DNA of 37,405 bases from Chloroflexota bacterium. GTDB taxonomy: Bacteria; Chloroflexota; Dehalococcoidia; FW602-bin16. Under the pieces are notes generated by a model. It did no database searches and was not told the origin of the DNA. It saw nothing but the letters and a program-made list of their open reading frames with translations. The position numbers were made by a program, and so were the translations under genes. This document shows, one piece after another, positions 1 through 7,253 of this stretch (positions within the stretch are counted from its first letter, which is position 1; the number at the start of each line of letters is the position of its first letter). The stretch spans positions 1-37,405 of the forward strand of contig SCTZ01000001.1 of NCBI GenBank assembly GCA_004297765.1. The letters run 5' to 3'.

Positions 1-1343
1 TGCTCGAAGCCGTCGCGCAGAGCGCGCAGGGCGTCGATAGGGTTGATGCAGTGCGTGCCATCTCGCACCAGGGCGCTGCTGAGGCGGTTGATGATGTAGC
101 GAGGGGAGATGCCATCCATGCCCTCCCGCTGGGCCTCTTCCTGTAGCTCGCGCACGTCGCTCTGGCTGAAGCCTTCCACGTCCTGCCCGTCGTACAGCTT
201 CAGCTTCTTCATCAGGCTCATGCCAGCCTTCTTGGATGGCTCCATCCGCGACAGCACCGCAAAGGTGCTCGCCACCTGCAATGTATGGGGCGCGACGTGC
301 ACGTCTCCCAGCGAGCTCTGTCGGAGAAGCTTCTCGTAGATCTTGAGCTCGTCCGAGACGCGCATGTTGTAGGGGACCTTGATCACAATCAGACGGTCCT
401 GTAAAGCCTCCGAGCGCTTGTTTGAGATGAAGGCGTTGTACTCGTTCTCGTTGGTGTGCGAGACGATGACCTCGTCGGCGTAGATCATGGAGAAGCGCCC
501 GGTCTTGATGGACTGCTCCTGGGAGAGAGTGAGAAGCCCGTACAGGAACTTCTCATCGCACTTGAGCATCTCGATGAACTCCATCAGACCGCGGTTGGCG
601 ATATTGAGCTCGCCGTCGAAGCGGTAGGCGCGAGGATCGGACTCCACGCCGTACTCCCCGATGGTGGCCAGGTCGATGGAGCCGGTCAGCTCGGAGATAT
701 CCTGGCTCTTGGGATCGGAGGGCGAGAAGGTGCCGATGCCGACGCGGTTCTTCTCGGCGAAGCTGATGCGTTCGACCAGCACATCCTCGGCCCGCCCGTC
801 GTAGCGATCGCGGAGCATCTGACGGCAGGCTGGGCAGAGATCCCCCTCGATGTAGAGGTTATACTCCTGCTCGACCTCGGGGCGCAGGGCCTCTGGGATG
901 AGGTGGAGGGGCTCCTCGTGCATGGGGCAGCCCTTGATGGCGTAGACGGCTCCGGCATCGGTGCGGGTGTACTGCTCTGTGCCACGTTTGAGGAGGGTGA
1001 CGATGGTGGACTTGCCTCCGCCCACGGGACCCATGAGGAGGAGGATTCGCTTGCGGACCTCCAGCCTGCGGGCGGCCGAGTCGAAGTACTCCGCCAGTTG
1101 CTGTAGGGTCTTGTCCAGACCGAAGATATCCTGGGCAAAGAAGTCGTAGGACTTCTGGACCCCGTCTCCTTCGACTCCTGCTCCCATGATCATATCGTAG
1201 ATCCTGGCGTGGGATAGCCTGGCGATCCTAGGGTCTTGGATGACCATCTCGAAGTAGTCATGGAAGCTACCTTCCCAACGGATGCGGGCTTCCTGTTGCC
1301 GGTGCTGTTCGAGCCTCGTTCGAATGTCCATGGTTGTTGCCAC
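1..1343 (-). CDS. prkA: PrkA-family serine protein kinase, 3' end outside window
   Basis: PrkA (YeaG-like) is a cytoplasmic AAA-type serine kinase linked to stationary-phase, nitrogen-stress or sporulation responses. The reading frame is continuous from the right and leaves the window at base 1, so about 447 of the usual 630-690 residues are present. The N-terminal AAA region is visible, with a Walker A motif GPVGGGKST near residues 105-113 and typical PrkA stretches such as KGCPMHEEPLHLIPE and FSMIYADEVIVSHTNENEY. The C-terminal kinase-like domain is mostly missing. I chose the GTG at 1343 because GGAGGAGG (1349-1356) lies 5 nt before it. The in-frame ATG at 1331 would be 17 nt from that site. 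The usual partner genes (YeaH and SpoVR-like) are not visible and could lie to the left. The identification is firm; the start is fairly sure. Confidence 0.95.
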   Translation of the reverse strand, partial: MATTMDIRTRLEQHRQQEARIRWEGSFHDYFEMVIQDPRIARLSHARIYDMIMGAGVEGDGVQKSYDFFAQDIFGLDKTLQQLAEYFDSAARRLEVRKRILLLMGPVGGGKSTIVTLLKRGTEQYTRTDAGAVYAIKGCPMHEEPLHLIPEALRPEVEQEYNLYIEGDLCPACRQMLRDRYDGRAEDVLVERISFAEKNRVGIGTFSPSDPKSQDISELTGSIDLATIGEYGVESDPRAYRFDGELNIANRGLMEFIEMLKCDEKFLYGLLTLSQEQSIKTGRFSMIYADEVIVSHTNENEYNAFISNKRSEALQDRLIVIKVPYNMRVSDELKIYEKLLRQSSLGDVHVAPHTLQVASTFAVLSRMEPSKKAGMSLMKKLKLYDGQDVEGFSQSDVRELQEEAQREGMDGISPRYIINRLSSALVRDGTHCINPIDALRALRDGFE

Positions 1344-1399
1344 CCTTTCCTCCTCCACAGCCGTCGTTGTGCCGACACCCCTAAACGCTTTGCCTATAT

Positions 1400-1428
1400 A
1401 ACATAACGTTACCTGCGCAGCATAACAA
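1400..1428 (-). promoter_or_regulatory. Candidate sigma70-type promoter of prkA
   Basis: Read on the minus strand, TTGTTA (1423-1428) and TATGTT (1400-1405) are separated by exactly 17 nt. The element sits about 57 nt upstream of the prkA GTG in an AT-rich patch. It was found by eye, and no transcription data support it. Confidence 0.5.
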
Positions 1429-1476
1429 GAAAGGCTGGTTTCACCGGATAGAGTCGAGGTGACGGCCAGCCCTTTC
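1429..1476. repeat. Imperfect hairpin just upstream of the prkA promoter
   Basis: GAAAGGCTGG (1429-1438) pairs with CCAGCCCTTTC (1466-1476) with one bulged C. An inner TCACC/GGTGA pair extends the structure. It directly abuts the -35 box of the prkA promoter, so it could be a regulator-binding site rather than a terminator, and no T-tract follows. The function is inferred from position only. Confidence 0.35.
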
Positions 1477-1635
1477 CTGCAGGTATGTACAGTATTCACT
1501 TGCATTACTATACTACGAGTAGTTAGCCAGAGTGGCAATAGGAAAGAAGTCCTGCCTGGCCGTGCCTATGCTTTTCGAAAGAGACGCCGAGGGTTCTAGG
1601 CGCGAAAACATACGGGAGTGTGTTGTGAGAAGACA

Positions 1636-1701
1636 TCCAGTGCTGTGTTACTCGTGACCTGACAAGTGAAACGTGCACATCGGACGGATCGGTCGGATTC
1701 G
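1636..1701 (-). repeat. Dispersed repeat, copy A
   Basis: Read on the minus strand, this segment matches 29098-29172. The shared blocks are GAATCCGACCGATC, GTCCGAT, CACGTTT and TGTCAGGTCACGAGT, followed by ACA-AGCA-TGGA with scattered substitutions. The other copy has about 10 extra bases in the middle. No open reading frame is shared. The family and function are unknown. Confidence 0.5.
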
Positions 1702-1750
1702 CATCTGCTACAGAGCACTGGTCACAGCAAAGATGGTGGAAAGCGAGGGT

Positions 1751-1827
1751 TGGTAGCGCATACCGGATTCGAACCGGTGATCTCCTCCTTGAGAGGGAGG
1801 TGTCCTAGGCCGCTAGACGAATGCGCC
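1751..1827 (-). tRNA. tRNA-Glu (anticodon CUC)
   Basis: The minus strand folds as a full cloverleaf. The acceptor stem is GGCGCAT with ATGCGCT (one G-U pair), the anticodon stem is CCTCC/GGAGG with loop CTCTCAA giving anticodon CUC, and the T arm is ACCGG-TTCGAAT-CCGGT. The discriminator is A and the terminal CCA is encoded. The length is 77 nt including CCA. CUC reads GAG codons (glutamate). Short open frames across this locus are translations of the tRNA and not genes. Confidence 0.93.
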
Positions 1828-1925
1828 CTGTCGGCCATGATCTTAGCATAAAGAGTAGCCGTCGTCAATGAATTGTGAGGGCTGCAAGTGATACGTAGCA
1901 CGGACACACGGAAGAGATCGCGCGG

Positions 1926-2234
1926 CTATGGCTCGCGAAGGATGCTGTGGCTGCCAATCCGTCGCCAAAGTATGGCTGGTTCTCTGTCAATAGTAATGAA
2001 TTCAAAAGTTGCGCGTCCGTCGGGACCCGTGAAGGACCACGTCATCTCCCAGACGCCCGGCGCTCCTTGAACCGGCTTGACGCGTAGGGCGCTTGGCCAT
2101 ACTGGCAAGGCGCCGCCCTGGCGCCGGGCAAACGCGTCGTTGATCTGACGAACGGCCTGGCGAAACAACTCACGCTCGCGCTCGGTAAGACGTCTGTAAT
2201 CGGCGCGAATAGACTGAGAGCGATCGAACTTCAC
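1926..2234 (-). CDS. RelE/ParE-superfamily toxin-like protein
   Basis: A 102-residue basic protein with the usual size and pattern of RelE/ParE-fold toxins: an N-terminal helical hairpin (roughly residues 10-40) followed by beta strands containing VWEMTWSF, ATFEFI and ILWRRIGSH. A C-terminal arginine/histidine patch (WRRIGSH) is where ribosome-dependent RelE toxins place catalytic residues. The start is GTG, and its G overlaps the TGA of the upstream AbrB-type antitoxin (GTGA overlap, 4 nt), which implies translational coupling. It is probably an mRNA-cleaving or gyrase-targeting toxin, but the sequence does not show which. The toxin reading is inferred mainly from fold pattern and gene order. 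Confidence 0.65.
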   Translation of the reverse strand: MKFDRSQSIRADYRRLTERERELFRQAVRQINDAFARRQGGALPVWPSALRVKPVQGAPGVWEMTWSFTGPDGRATFEFITIDREPAILWRRIGSHSILREP

Positions 2235-2506
2235 TCGGCCTCGTCGTCAAGGTCGGCGAGGAAGCTTTCGACGTTGTCGAAGACCTTGACTCGTCCGGCT
2301 GCGATGTCTTCGTCCGCCTCGCGCTCCATGCGCTGCCATCGCTCCGTCCAGAACCAGGCCTGCGTGGGATCGATTGTAATCTGCGGCCGCAGTTCGATCA
2401 CGCCGTCCTCTCGGCGCACCGCCTCGACCAGCGCACCATCGCCGAGCCCCTCGCGCAGCTCCTTGGGAATGGTTATGGTTCCCCTCTGACCAATCTTCAC
2501 AAGCAT
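2231..2506 (-). CDS. AbrB/MazE-type (SpoVT domain) antitoxin
   Basis: 91 residues. The N terminus MLVKIGQRGTITIPKELRE is a textbook swapped-hairpin AbrB/SpoVT DNA-binding domain (residues 1-45). An acidic C-terminal tail ends in LADLDDEAE and probably wraps the toxin. The ATG at 2506 is preceded by GGAGG (2512-2516) at good spacing. A longer frame exists upstream, but it would cover the promoter and lacks a ribosome-binding site. The gene is transcribed first and overlaps the toxin gene by 4 nt. A palindromic ATAC-A-GTAT over the -10 box is a plausible autoregulatory operator. Confidence 0.85.
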   Translation of the reverse strand: MLVKIGQRGTITIPKELREGLGDGALVEAVRREDGVIELRPQITIDPTQAWFWTERWQRMEREADEDIAAGRVKVFDNVESFLADLDDEAE

Positions 2507-2530
2507 TGCGCTCCTCCCTGGTCTTCTGAA

Positions 2531-2563
2531 ATACAGTATATCCGCATCTCTGCATTGGCACAA
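2531..2563 (-). promoter_or_regulatory. Promoter and candidate operator of the AbrB/RelE pair
   Basis: On the minus strand TTGTGC (2558-2563) and TATACT (2535-2540) are 17 nt apart, about 30 nt upstream of the antitoxin ATG. The palindrome ATAC-A-GTAT (2531-2539) overlaps the -10 box, which suits binding by the AbrB-type antitoxin. The regulatory role is inferred. Confidence 0.55.
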
Positions 2564-2607
2564 GTCGGACCGCAAAGTTACTTCGTTCCGCCATCGCCTA
2601 ATGGTAC

Positions 2608-2708
2608 TTTGTCATTCTGAGGCGCGCACGCCGAAGAATCCGTACCTCTTGCCGCCCAAGAGTCGTACAGGCGCGGATTCTTCGCGCTGCGGCGCTCAGA
2701 ATGACAAA
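2608..2708. repeat. Palindromic TGTCATTCTGAG-type repeat, core form
   Basis: The ends are TTTGTCATTCTGA and its exact reverse complement, and the arms continue imperfectly through CGCCGAAGAATCC and GGATTCTTCGCGCT. This core also forms the inside of the 132-bp elements at 6887 and 28932, but here the outer GTGTTCGACCACA ends are absent. Such repeats are often mis-translated as short proteins containing CHSERRSAKNP; that frame exists here and is not a gene. Confidence 0.8.
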
Positions 2709-2735
2709 CTACGGCTAAGAAGAACGTGGGGATAC

Positions 2736-3563
2736 CTACAAACGACGAGCCTGCGCGAGGCTTTCTAGCAAGCACGCGACCTGATCGACGCTGTCCAGCG
2801 ACAGATCGGCGGCGGCGCTGACCTCGGGCGGCGTCTCCTGGCTGGCCACGACGATCGCCATGCCATCGAGGGTCTCCCGCCGTTTCAGTTGCTGGATGGC
2901 GCGGAAGGCGTCGACGTCGGTGATGTCGTCTCCCAGGTAGATCGCAGCCTTCAGACCATGGCGACGAATCAGACGTCGCACGGCTGTGCCCTTGTCGATC
3001 CGCGCTCGCGGTCTGACCTCCACCACCTTGCGCCCTTCCACCAGGTCGAACACAGCCGCGTCAACCGTGGAGCTCAGGACCGCCAGAACAGCCTGGCGCG
3101 CGGCCTGCGGATTCTCGGCTGTACGAAAGTGCACGGCCAGGCCGTAGGTCTTTCGCTCCAGATACAGCCCGGGCAGGCAGCCCAGTCGACCGACAACCTG
3201 GGCGACCAGCGCGGGCAGTATCGTCGCGGCGCGCTTGGCCGCCTTAGCCACCCGTAGGTGACCCGACGCAATCTCCTCCAGCCCATGAAGACCGATGTAG
3301 GTCAGATCGTCCAGACCAACCATTTCTCTGGCTTCCGGAGCGGATCGTCCGCTCACGGCGGCCACCAGGTCGAATCTATCCACCAACCGCTCGAGACCCC
3401 GACGACACGCGGCCGAGACCACGGCCCTCTCTGGCGGCCAGGCGATATCGCTGAGAGTACCATCGATATCGGTGAACAGACCGCACGGACGCTGTCCCAG
3501 CAGTCGACGTCGCAATGCGGGGAGGCGAGTTAGGGCGTTGGGGGGAAGATGAGCAGAAGACAA
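2736..3563 (-). CDS. otsB: Trehalose-6-phosphate phosphatase (OtsB family)
   Basis: 275 residues, a normal length for the family. It is a HAD-superfamily phosphatase that releases trehalose from trehalose 6-phosphate in the cytoplasm. Motif I is FTDIDGTL with nucleophile Asp32 and Asp34, motif II lies around VSGR (70-73), the family signature EGRKVVEVRP is at 176-185, and motif IV GDDITD (211-216) supplies the Mg ligands. The start is TTG, 7 nt after the stop of the diguanylate cyclase gene, with AGAGGT just upstream. It is the last gene of the UDG-GGDEF-OtsB operon. No OtsA synthase is in the window, so the substrate could come from elsewhere, and glucosylglycerol-type phosphates remain possible. 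The family call is firm; the exact substrate is less so. Confidence 0.88.
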   Translation of the reverse strand: MSSAHLPPNALTRLPALRRRLLGQRPCGLFTDIDGTLSDIAWPPERAVVSAACRRGLERLVDRFDLVAAVSGRSAPEAREMVGLDDLTYIGLHGLEEIASGHLRVAKAAKRAATILPALVAQVVGRLGCLPGLYLERKTYGLAVHFRTAENPQAARQAVLAVLSSTVDAAVFDLVEGRKVVEVRPRARIDKGTAVRRLIRRHGLKAAIYLGDDITDVDAFRAIQQLKRRETLDGMAIVVASQETPPEVSAAADLSLDSVDQVACLLESLAQARRL

Positions 3564-3570
3564 GATACCT

Positions 3571-4386
3571 CTATGCGCTCTTCACTTGGCCGCGACCGCT
3601 GCGCTTTGCGGCGTACAAGGCCGCGTCGGCTTTCGCGATCAATTCGTCCGGCGTGCTGGCGTCCACCGGGTAGGTGGCCACGCCCAAGCTTACGCCGACG
3701 TGCAGGGGCAGCCCGTACAGGGCAGCGAAGGTTGTGTCTCTGACGGCCCGTTGCACGCGCTTGGCGACAGCCACGGCCTCCTCCTCAGACGTTTCGGGCA
3801 GGAGCACGGCAAACTCGTCGCCCCCGATGCGCGCGGGAAAATCGACGTCGCGCACCGCTCGCCGCAGGATCAGCGCCAGGTCTCGCAGAATGTGATTGCC
3901 AACCTGATGCCCGTACGTGTCGTTCACCGCTTTGAACCTATCGACATCCGCCAGAATCAGCGAGGTCTCGTGCCCATACCGCCGAGAGCGCAGAAACTCC
4001 GTTTCAAGGGTCTCGCGAAACCAGCGATAGTTGGGTAACCCGGTCAGGCCATCCGTTCGGGATAGCTCTCGCAGTTTTCGCCTGTCCTCCGAGGCCTCTG
4101 CCACAGCAAGGCCCACCAGCGCCAACACCAGAAGACGGATCAGGTCCAACTCGACCAGGACGCCGCTGTGCGCGAACATCTTGACGAACACTCCGAGAAC
4201 CAGAGCCAGGGCGAAGCTGACGCCGTAACCGGTGTAACCGAAGAGTAGGGAAGCCACCACCACGGGCAAACTTTGCAGTAGGATGAGACTCCCGCCCGGG
4301 GTAGAGTAGTCGAAATATGCGATTCCCACCTCGACGGCACCGATGAGCAGCGCTGGCAGAAGCCGCAGGTACCGAGAATTCCTCAA
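3571..4386 (-). CDS. Membrane-anchored diguanylate cyclase (GGDEF)
   Basis: 271 residues. The N-terminal half (about 8-98) is hydrophobic, with about four membrane segments and no recognisable periplasmic sensor domain. The C-terminal half is a complete GGDEF domain starting at LSRTDGLTGLPN (108-119). GGDEF itself is at 188-192, and an RxxD inhibitory site (Arg179-Asp182) lies five residues before it. The enzyme should therefore make c-di-GMP and be product-inhibited. The TTG start overlaps the TGA of the uracil-DNA glycosylase gene (TTGA), so translation is probably coupled. Its place between a DNA-repair gene and trehalose-phosphatase suggests a stress operon, which is an inference. Confidence 0.92.
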   Translation of the reverse strand: MRNSRYLRLLPALLIGAVEVGIAYFDYSTPGGSLILLQSLPVVVASLLFGYTGYGVSFALALVLGVFVKMFAHSGVLVELDLIRLLVLALVGLAVAEASEDRRKLRELSRTDGLTGLPNYRWFRETLETEFLRSRRYGHETSLILADVDRFKAVNDTYGHQVGNHILRDLALILRRAVRDVDFPARIGGDEFAVLLPETSEEEAVAVAKRVQRAVRDTTFAALYGLPLHVGVSLGVATYPVDASTPDELIAKADAALYAAKRSGRGQVKSA

Positions 4387-4979
4387 GGCTCGGCGAGGGC
4401 GGCGGCGACGGCTCGCAGGTCGGTCCGGACCTCGTCCAACACCTCCTCCCGTGCTTGACCTTGCAGCCGGAGAAGATAGGCCGGATGATAGGTCCCCATG
4501 GCCCTACTGTCGAAGGGTCCGGGGAAGAAATGCCCGTGATCACGGGTCATCTTGAAATCCTTGCGAATCAAGACGCTGGCGGGCACGTTGCCCAGGCAGA
4601 GCACCAGGCGCGGATGAATGATCTCCAATTCCTGTTGGAGGATGGGCAGATAGGACTTGATTTCGGCGGCCGAGGGAGGTCGATTGCGCTCCCCCCCCGC
4701 GGATCGCACCGTCGGTCGATGTTTCACCGTGTTGGTGATCCAAACGTCGTCGCGCCGGAGTCCCGCCTCCGCCAGAAGCTGATTCAGCATACGACCGGCC
4801 GCACCAACGAAAGGACGCCCCTGTAGAGCCTCATCGCGCCCGGGTGCCTCTCCCACGATCACCAGGCGCGCGGTAGGTGCTCCTTCCCCGCAGACCGCGC
4901 TGTGATCCGGGGAGACGGCCCGGGCCAGGGCGCAGACCTCCTCCAACGTGCTCGAGGGAATGCGACCCATCGACGGCAT
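4383..4979 (-). CDS. Uracil-DNA glycosylase superfamily protein (family 4-like)
   Basis: 198 residues from the ATG at 4979, which has AAAGGA at good spacing. An upstream in-frame GTG at 5033 lacks a ribosome-binding site. It should excise uracil (or a related base) from DNA. It has motif 1 GEAPG (43-47), the family-4 stretch GRPFVGAAGRML (54-65) and motif 2 HPAYLL (165-170). The odd point is the cysteines. Family-4 enzymes bind a 4Fe-4S cluster through CxxC near the N terminus, a Cys in VVKC and a fourth Cys about 15 residues on. Here only Cys16 is in place, the VVKC position reads TVKH (His87), and the fourth is absent. The loop after His87 (GGERNRPPS) is long, somewhat like UdgX, but lacks the UdgX cross-linking RRIH. 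It is the first gene of the operon. Confidence 0.88.
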   Translation of the reverse strand: MPSMGRIPSSTLEEVCALARAVSPDHSAVCGEGAPTARLVIVGEAPGRDEALQGRPFVGAAGRMLNQLLAEAGLRRDDVWITNTVKHRPTVRSAGGERNRPPSAAEIKSYLPILQQELEIIHPRLVLCLGNVPASVLIRKDFKMTRDHGHFFPGPFDSRAMGTYHPAYLLRLQGQAREEVLDEVRTDLRAVAAALAEP

Positions 4980-5047
4980 AGCGGATCCTTTCACTGCAGA
5001 AGACAGTTCCTCTTTTTGATGCTCGCAATACACATGCCAGAGAACAA

Positions 5048-5059
5048 GTGATCTGTCAC
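5048..5059. promoter_or_regulatory. GTGA-n4-TCAC inverted repeat upstream of the UDG operon
   Basis: GTGATCTGTCAC lies in the 210-nt divergent region between the UDG operon and the Kef-type gene. The half-sites resemble those of CRP/FNR-type regulators but the spacing is shorter than for CRP. It is a weak candidate operator. Confidence 0.25.
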
Positions 5060-5123
5060 AATAGTTGCTGCGATCATACCATTATCGCCAGAGAAACGCA
5101 CCATACCAACCATTCGTGCAGGC

Positions 5124-5153
5124 TTGTCAACGGCGGCGATACGCTGATATACT
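5124..5153 (+). promoter_or_regulatory. Promoter of the Kef-type antiporter gene
   Basis: TTGTCA (5124-5129) and TATACT (5148-5153) are 18 nt apart, which predicts a transcript start near 5160. This rules against a TTG codon at 5157 as the protein start and supports the GTG at 5190. Confidence 0.6.
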
Positions 5154-5189
5154 TTCTTGAACGGCGAGGTGGCCGTGGGGAGAGTTGTC

Positions 5190-6890
5190 GTGGGCGAACT
5201 CGGACTCATAATTGATCTGGCGATAGCCATCGGGGCTGCCTTGATCGGGGGGGCGGTCGCCCAGCGTCTGCGCTTGCCCGCTCTGCTTGGCTATCTCATC
5301 GGCGGTATGATTATCGGATCGACCCTGTCCCGCTCAATGGTCAACGTCGATCGGGTGCAGATACTGGCCGAGATCGGCGTCATCTTCCTCCTCTTCACCC
5401 TCGGGGCCGAGTTCTCGTTGCGCGACCTGCGCCGTGTTCGAAACGTGGCCATCTTTGGGGGCATCCTGCAGATCTTGCTGACGATCCTGCTCGGACTGGG
5501 CATCGGCCAATTGTTCCATCTGAACCTCACGGCCTCAATATTTTTCGGCTGCCTCATCGCACTGTCCAGCACCATGGTGGCTATCAAGATCGTGTCAGAC
5601 CGAGGAGAGCTCGATACCCCACACGGTCGCGTTCTGGCCGGCTTCCTGATCGTGCAGGATCTCAGCGTTGTGCCGATGCTCGTCGTCCTCACGTCGCTGA
5701 GTGGCTCGACGAGTGATCTCTGGCTCTCACTCGCCCTCTCGATGGCCAAGGCGGTCGCCTTTCTTATCGTCACGCTGGTGCTGGGTTTGCGCTTCTTCCC
5801 CTGGCTTCTGGCGCGTGTGGCCGCGGCGCGCTCTCGTGAGATGTTTGTCCTCACGGTGGTCTTCATTGCACTGAGCACGGCCCTGATCACTCAACTGGTT
5901 GGTCTCACCCTGGCCCTGGGCTCGTTCCTGGCTGGTCTGCTCATCAAGGAATCGGAATACTCCCACGCTGTCACGGCCGAGGTGCTTCCTCTGCGCGACG
6001 TCTTCTCGGTCATCTTCTTCGTTTCCATCGGGATGCTGATCGATCCGGCGTTCATCGTCCAGAACGTGGGCATCCTGTTGTCGATGGTCCTGGCGATCAT
6101 GGTGGGGAAGCTGGTGCTGGGGACAACGATCACGCGCTTGTTCGGATACACGATGCACACCTCGGTTCTGGTCGGACTCGGACTGGTCCAGATCGGCGAG
6201 TTCTCCTTCGTGCTCGCCAAGACCGGCGTCGACGCTGGGACGTTGCCCAACGAGATCTACTCACTCACACTGGCCGGGGCCCTGATCACCATCGTTCTTT
6301 CGCCTCTCGCCATGCAGACGAGCTCCGTGCTCATTTCATGGCTGCAGCGAGCCACCAGGCTCGGGACGAAGCCGGGCTCGCCCCAGGAATCGCCACAGCT
6401 GAGCCAGGAGCTGACGAGTTGGCACGTGGTGATCTGCGGCTATGGGCAGGCGGGTCGGACGCTGACAACGGTCTTGAACACCAGAGGGTTCAAGTACCTG
6501 GTCATCGACGAGGACCCGTGGGTGATTCGGGAGCTGCGCGCGGCGGGTATTCCCTGCATCTACGGCGATCCGGCCAATCTGCACGTGCTGGCCCAGGCCA
6601 ACCTATCTCGAGCCCGCCTGGCGTGTATCTTGATGACCGATCCGGTTTCGGTCGAGTTGGCAACGCGCAACGCCAAACAGCTAAACCCTCGTCTTGACGT
6701 GATTGCCTGGGCCCCGCACGAGGATGCCATGGAACTACTGCGTGGAACCGGAGCGCGCGAGGTGGTCGACCCAGAGTTCGAGGCCGCCCTAGAAATCGTT
6801 CGCCACACCCTGCACCGCTTCGGTGTCTCGACCCCGGAGATCCTGGCCCTGGCCAGCCGTCTCCGCGCCCAGCACTACGAGGCCACCTAG
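5190..6890 (+). CDS. Kef-type cation/proton antiporter (CPA2) with TrkA-N domain
   Basis: 566 residues. Residues 1 to about 380 are an Na+/H+-exchanger domain with about 12-13 membrane segments, including LRLPALLGYLIGG and LSSTMVAIKI, which are typical of CPA2. A cytoplasmic TrkA-N (RCK) domain follows, with the nucleotide-binding motif GYGQAG starting near 417 and the strand-end acidic pair in VIDED. It should exchange K+ or Na+ for protons under NAD(H) control, like KefB/KefC/YbaL. I chose the GTG at 5190 because GGGGAGAG precedes it by 5 nt and the predicted transcript starts near 5160. The stop codon TAG lies inside the CTAG target site of a MITE-like element. Removing the element would restore the same stop, so the protein is unchanged. 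Confidence 0.9.
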   Translation: MGELGLIIDLAIAIGAALIGGAVAQRLRLPALLGYLIGGMIIGSTLSRSMVNVDRVQILAEIGVIFLLFTLGAEFSLRDLRRVRNVAIFGGILQILLTILLGLGIGQLFHLNLTASIFFGCLIALSSTMVAIKIVSDRGELDTPHGRVLAGFLIVQDLSVVPMLVVLTSLSGSTSDLWLSLALSMAKAVAFLIVTLVLGLRFFPWLLARVAAARSREMFVLTVVFIALSTALITQLVGLTLALGSFLAGLLIKESEYSHAVTAEVLPLRDVFSVIFFVSIGMLIDPAFIVQNVGILLSMVLAIMVGKLVLGTTITRLFGYTMHTSVLVGLGLVQIGEFSFVLAKTGVDAGTLPNEIYSLTLAGALITIVLSPLAMQTSSVLISWLQRATRLGTKPGSPQESPQLSQELTSWHVVICGYGQAGRTLTTVLNTRGFKYLVIDEDPWVIRELRAAGIPCIYGDPANLHVLAQANLSRARLACILMTDPVSVELATRNAKQLNPRLDVIAWAPHEDAMELLRGTGAREVVDPEFEAALEIVRHTLHRFGVSTPEILALASRLRAQHYEAT

Positions 6891-7018
6891 TGTTCGACCA
6901 CACTGGTTTTGTCATTCTGAGGCGCGCACGCCGAAGAATCCGCGCCCTGGGGATACGGATTCTTCGCGCTGCGGCGCTCAGAATGACAGGTAGGGTCTTC
7001 TCTGTGGTCGAACACTAG
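6887..7018 (+). mobile_element. 132-bp MITE-like element, copy 1
   Basis: The terminal inverted repeats TAGTGTTCGACCACA and TGTGGTCGAACACTA enclose the palindromic TGTCATTCTGAG core. CTAG occurs at both outer ends, consistent with a CTAG or TA target duplication. A copy at 28932-29063 in the opposite orientation has the same length and only about four differences. There is no coding capacity. It was inserted at the stop codon of the antiporter gene. Confidence 0.8.
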
Positions 7019-7045
7019 CCCAATGCGGAATTCGGAATGGGGAAT

Positions 7046-7088
7046 GCCGCCTGGGAGCGTCCGCCTCAGGCGGACGCTCCCAGGCGGC
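7046..7088. repeat. Perfect 21-bp-arm palindrome
   Basis: The arms begin GCCGCCTGGGAGCGTCCG and meet at a single central C (7067) in CCGCCTCAGGCGG. No T-run follows, so it is not a classical terminator. The centre CGCCTCAGGCG is shared with the palindrome at 34720-34756. Confidence 0.8.
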
Positions 7089-7172
7089 ACCGTCTCTCAC
7101 AATTATGACCAGTCCTCATCCAAATGCGGAACGCCGCATAGATAGCTGGACACGGGCGGACGAGCATGTGGT

Positions 7173-7202
7173 TTGCGCAATAGGGTGCGAGAAGTCTATG
7201 AT
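7173..7202 (+). promoter_or_regulatory. Candidate promoter of the ABC-2 exporter genes
   Basis: TTGCGC (7173-7178) and TATGAT (7197-7202) are 18 nt apart, and the ATG follows about 50 nt later. Found by eye only. Confidence 0.45.
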
Positions 7203-7253
7203 GGGCATCGTCACTTTTGTCGCCATCGTTCGTTACGTCAGTAGGAAGGTTGT

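Noticed and set aside
456..1106. 216-codon open frame on the plus strand
   Set aside because: It lies antisense to the PrkA frame, which has full family motifs. The residue make-up is typical of a complementary-strand shadow.
2578..2775. Short frame with CHSERRSAKNP
   Set aside because: It is a translation of the palindromic TGTCATTCTGAG repeat, a well-known source of false genes. The same string appears in the copy at 6887.
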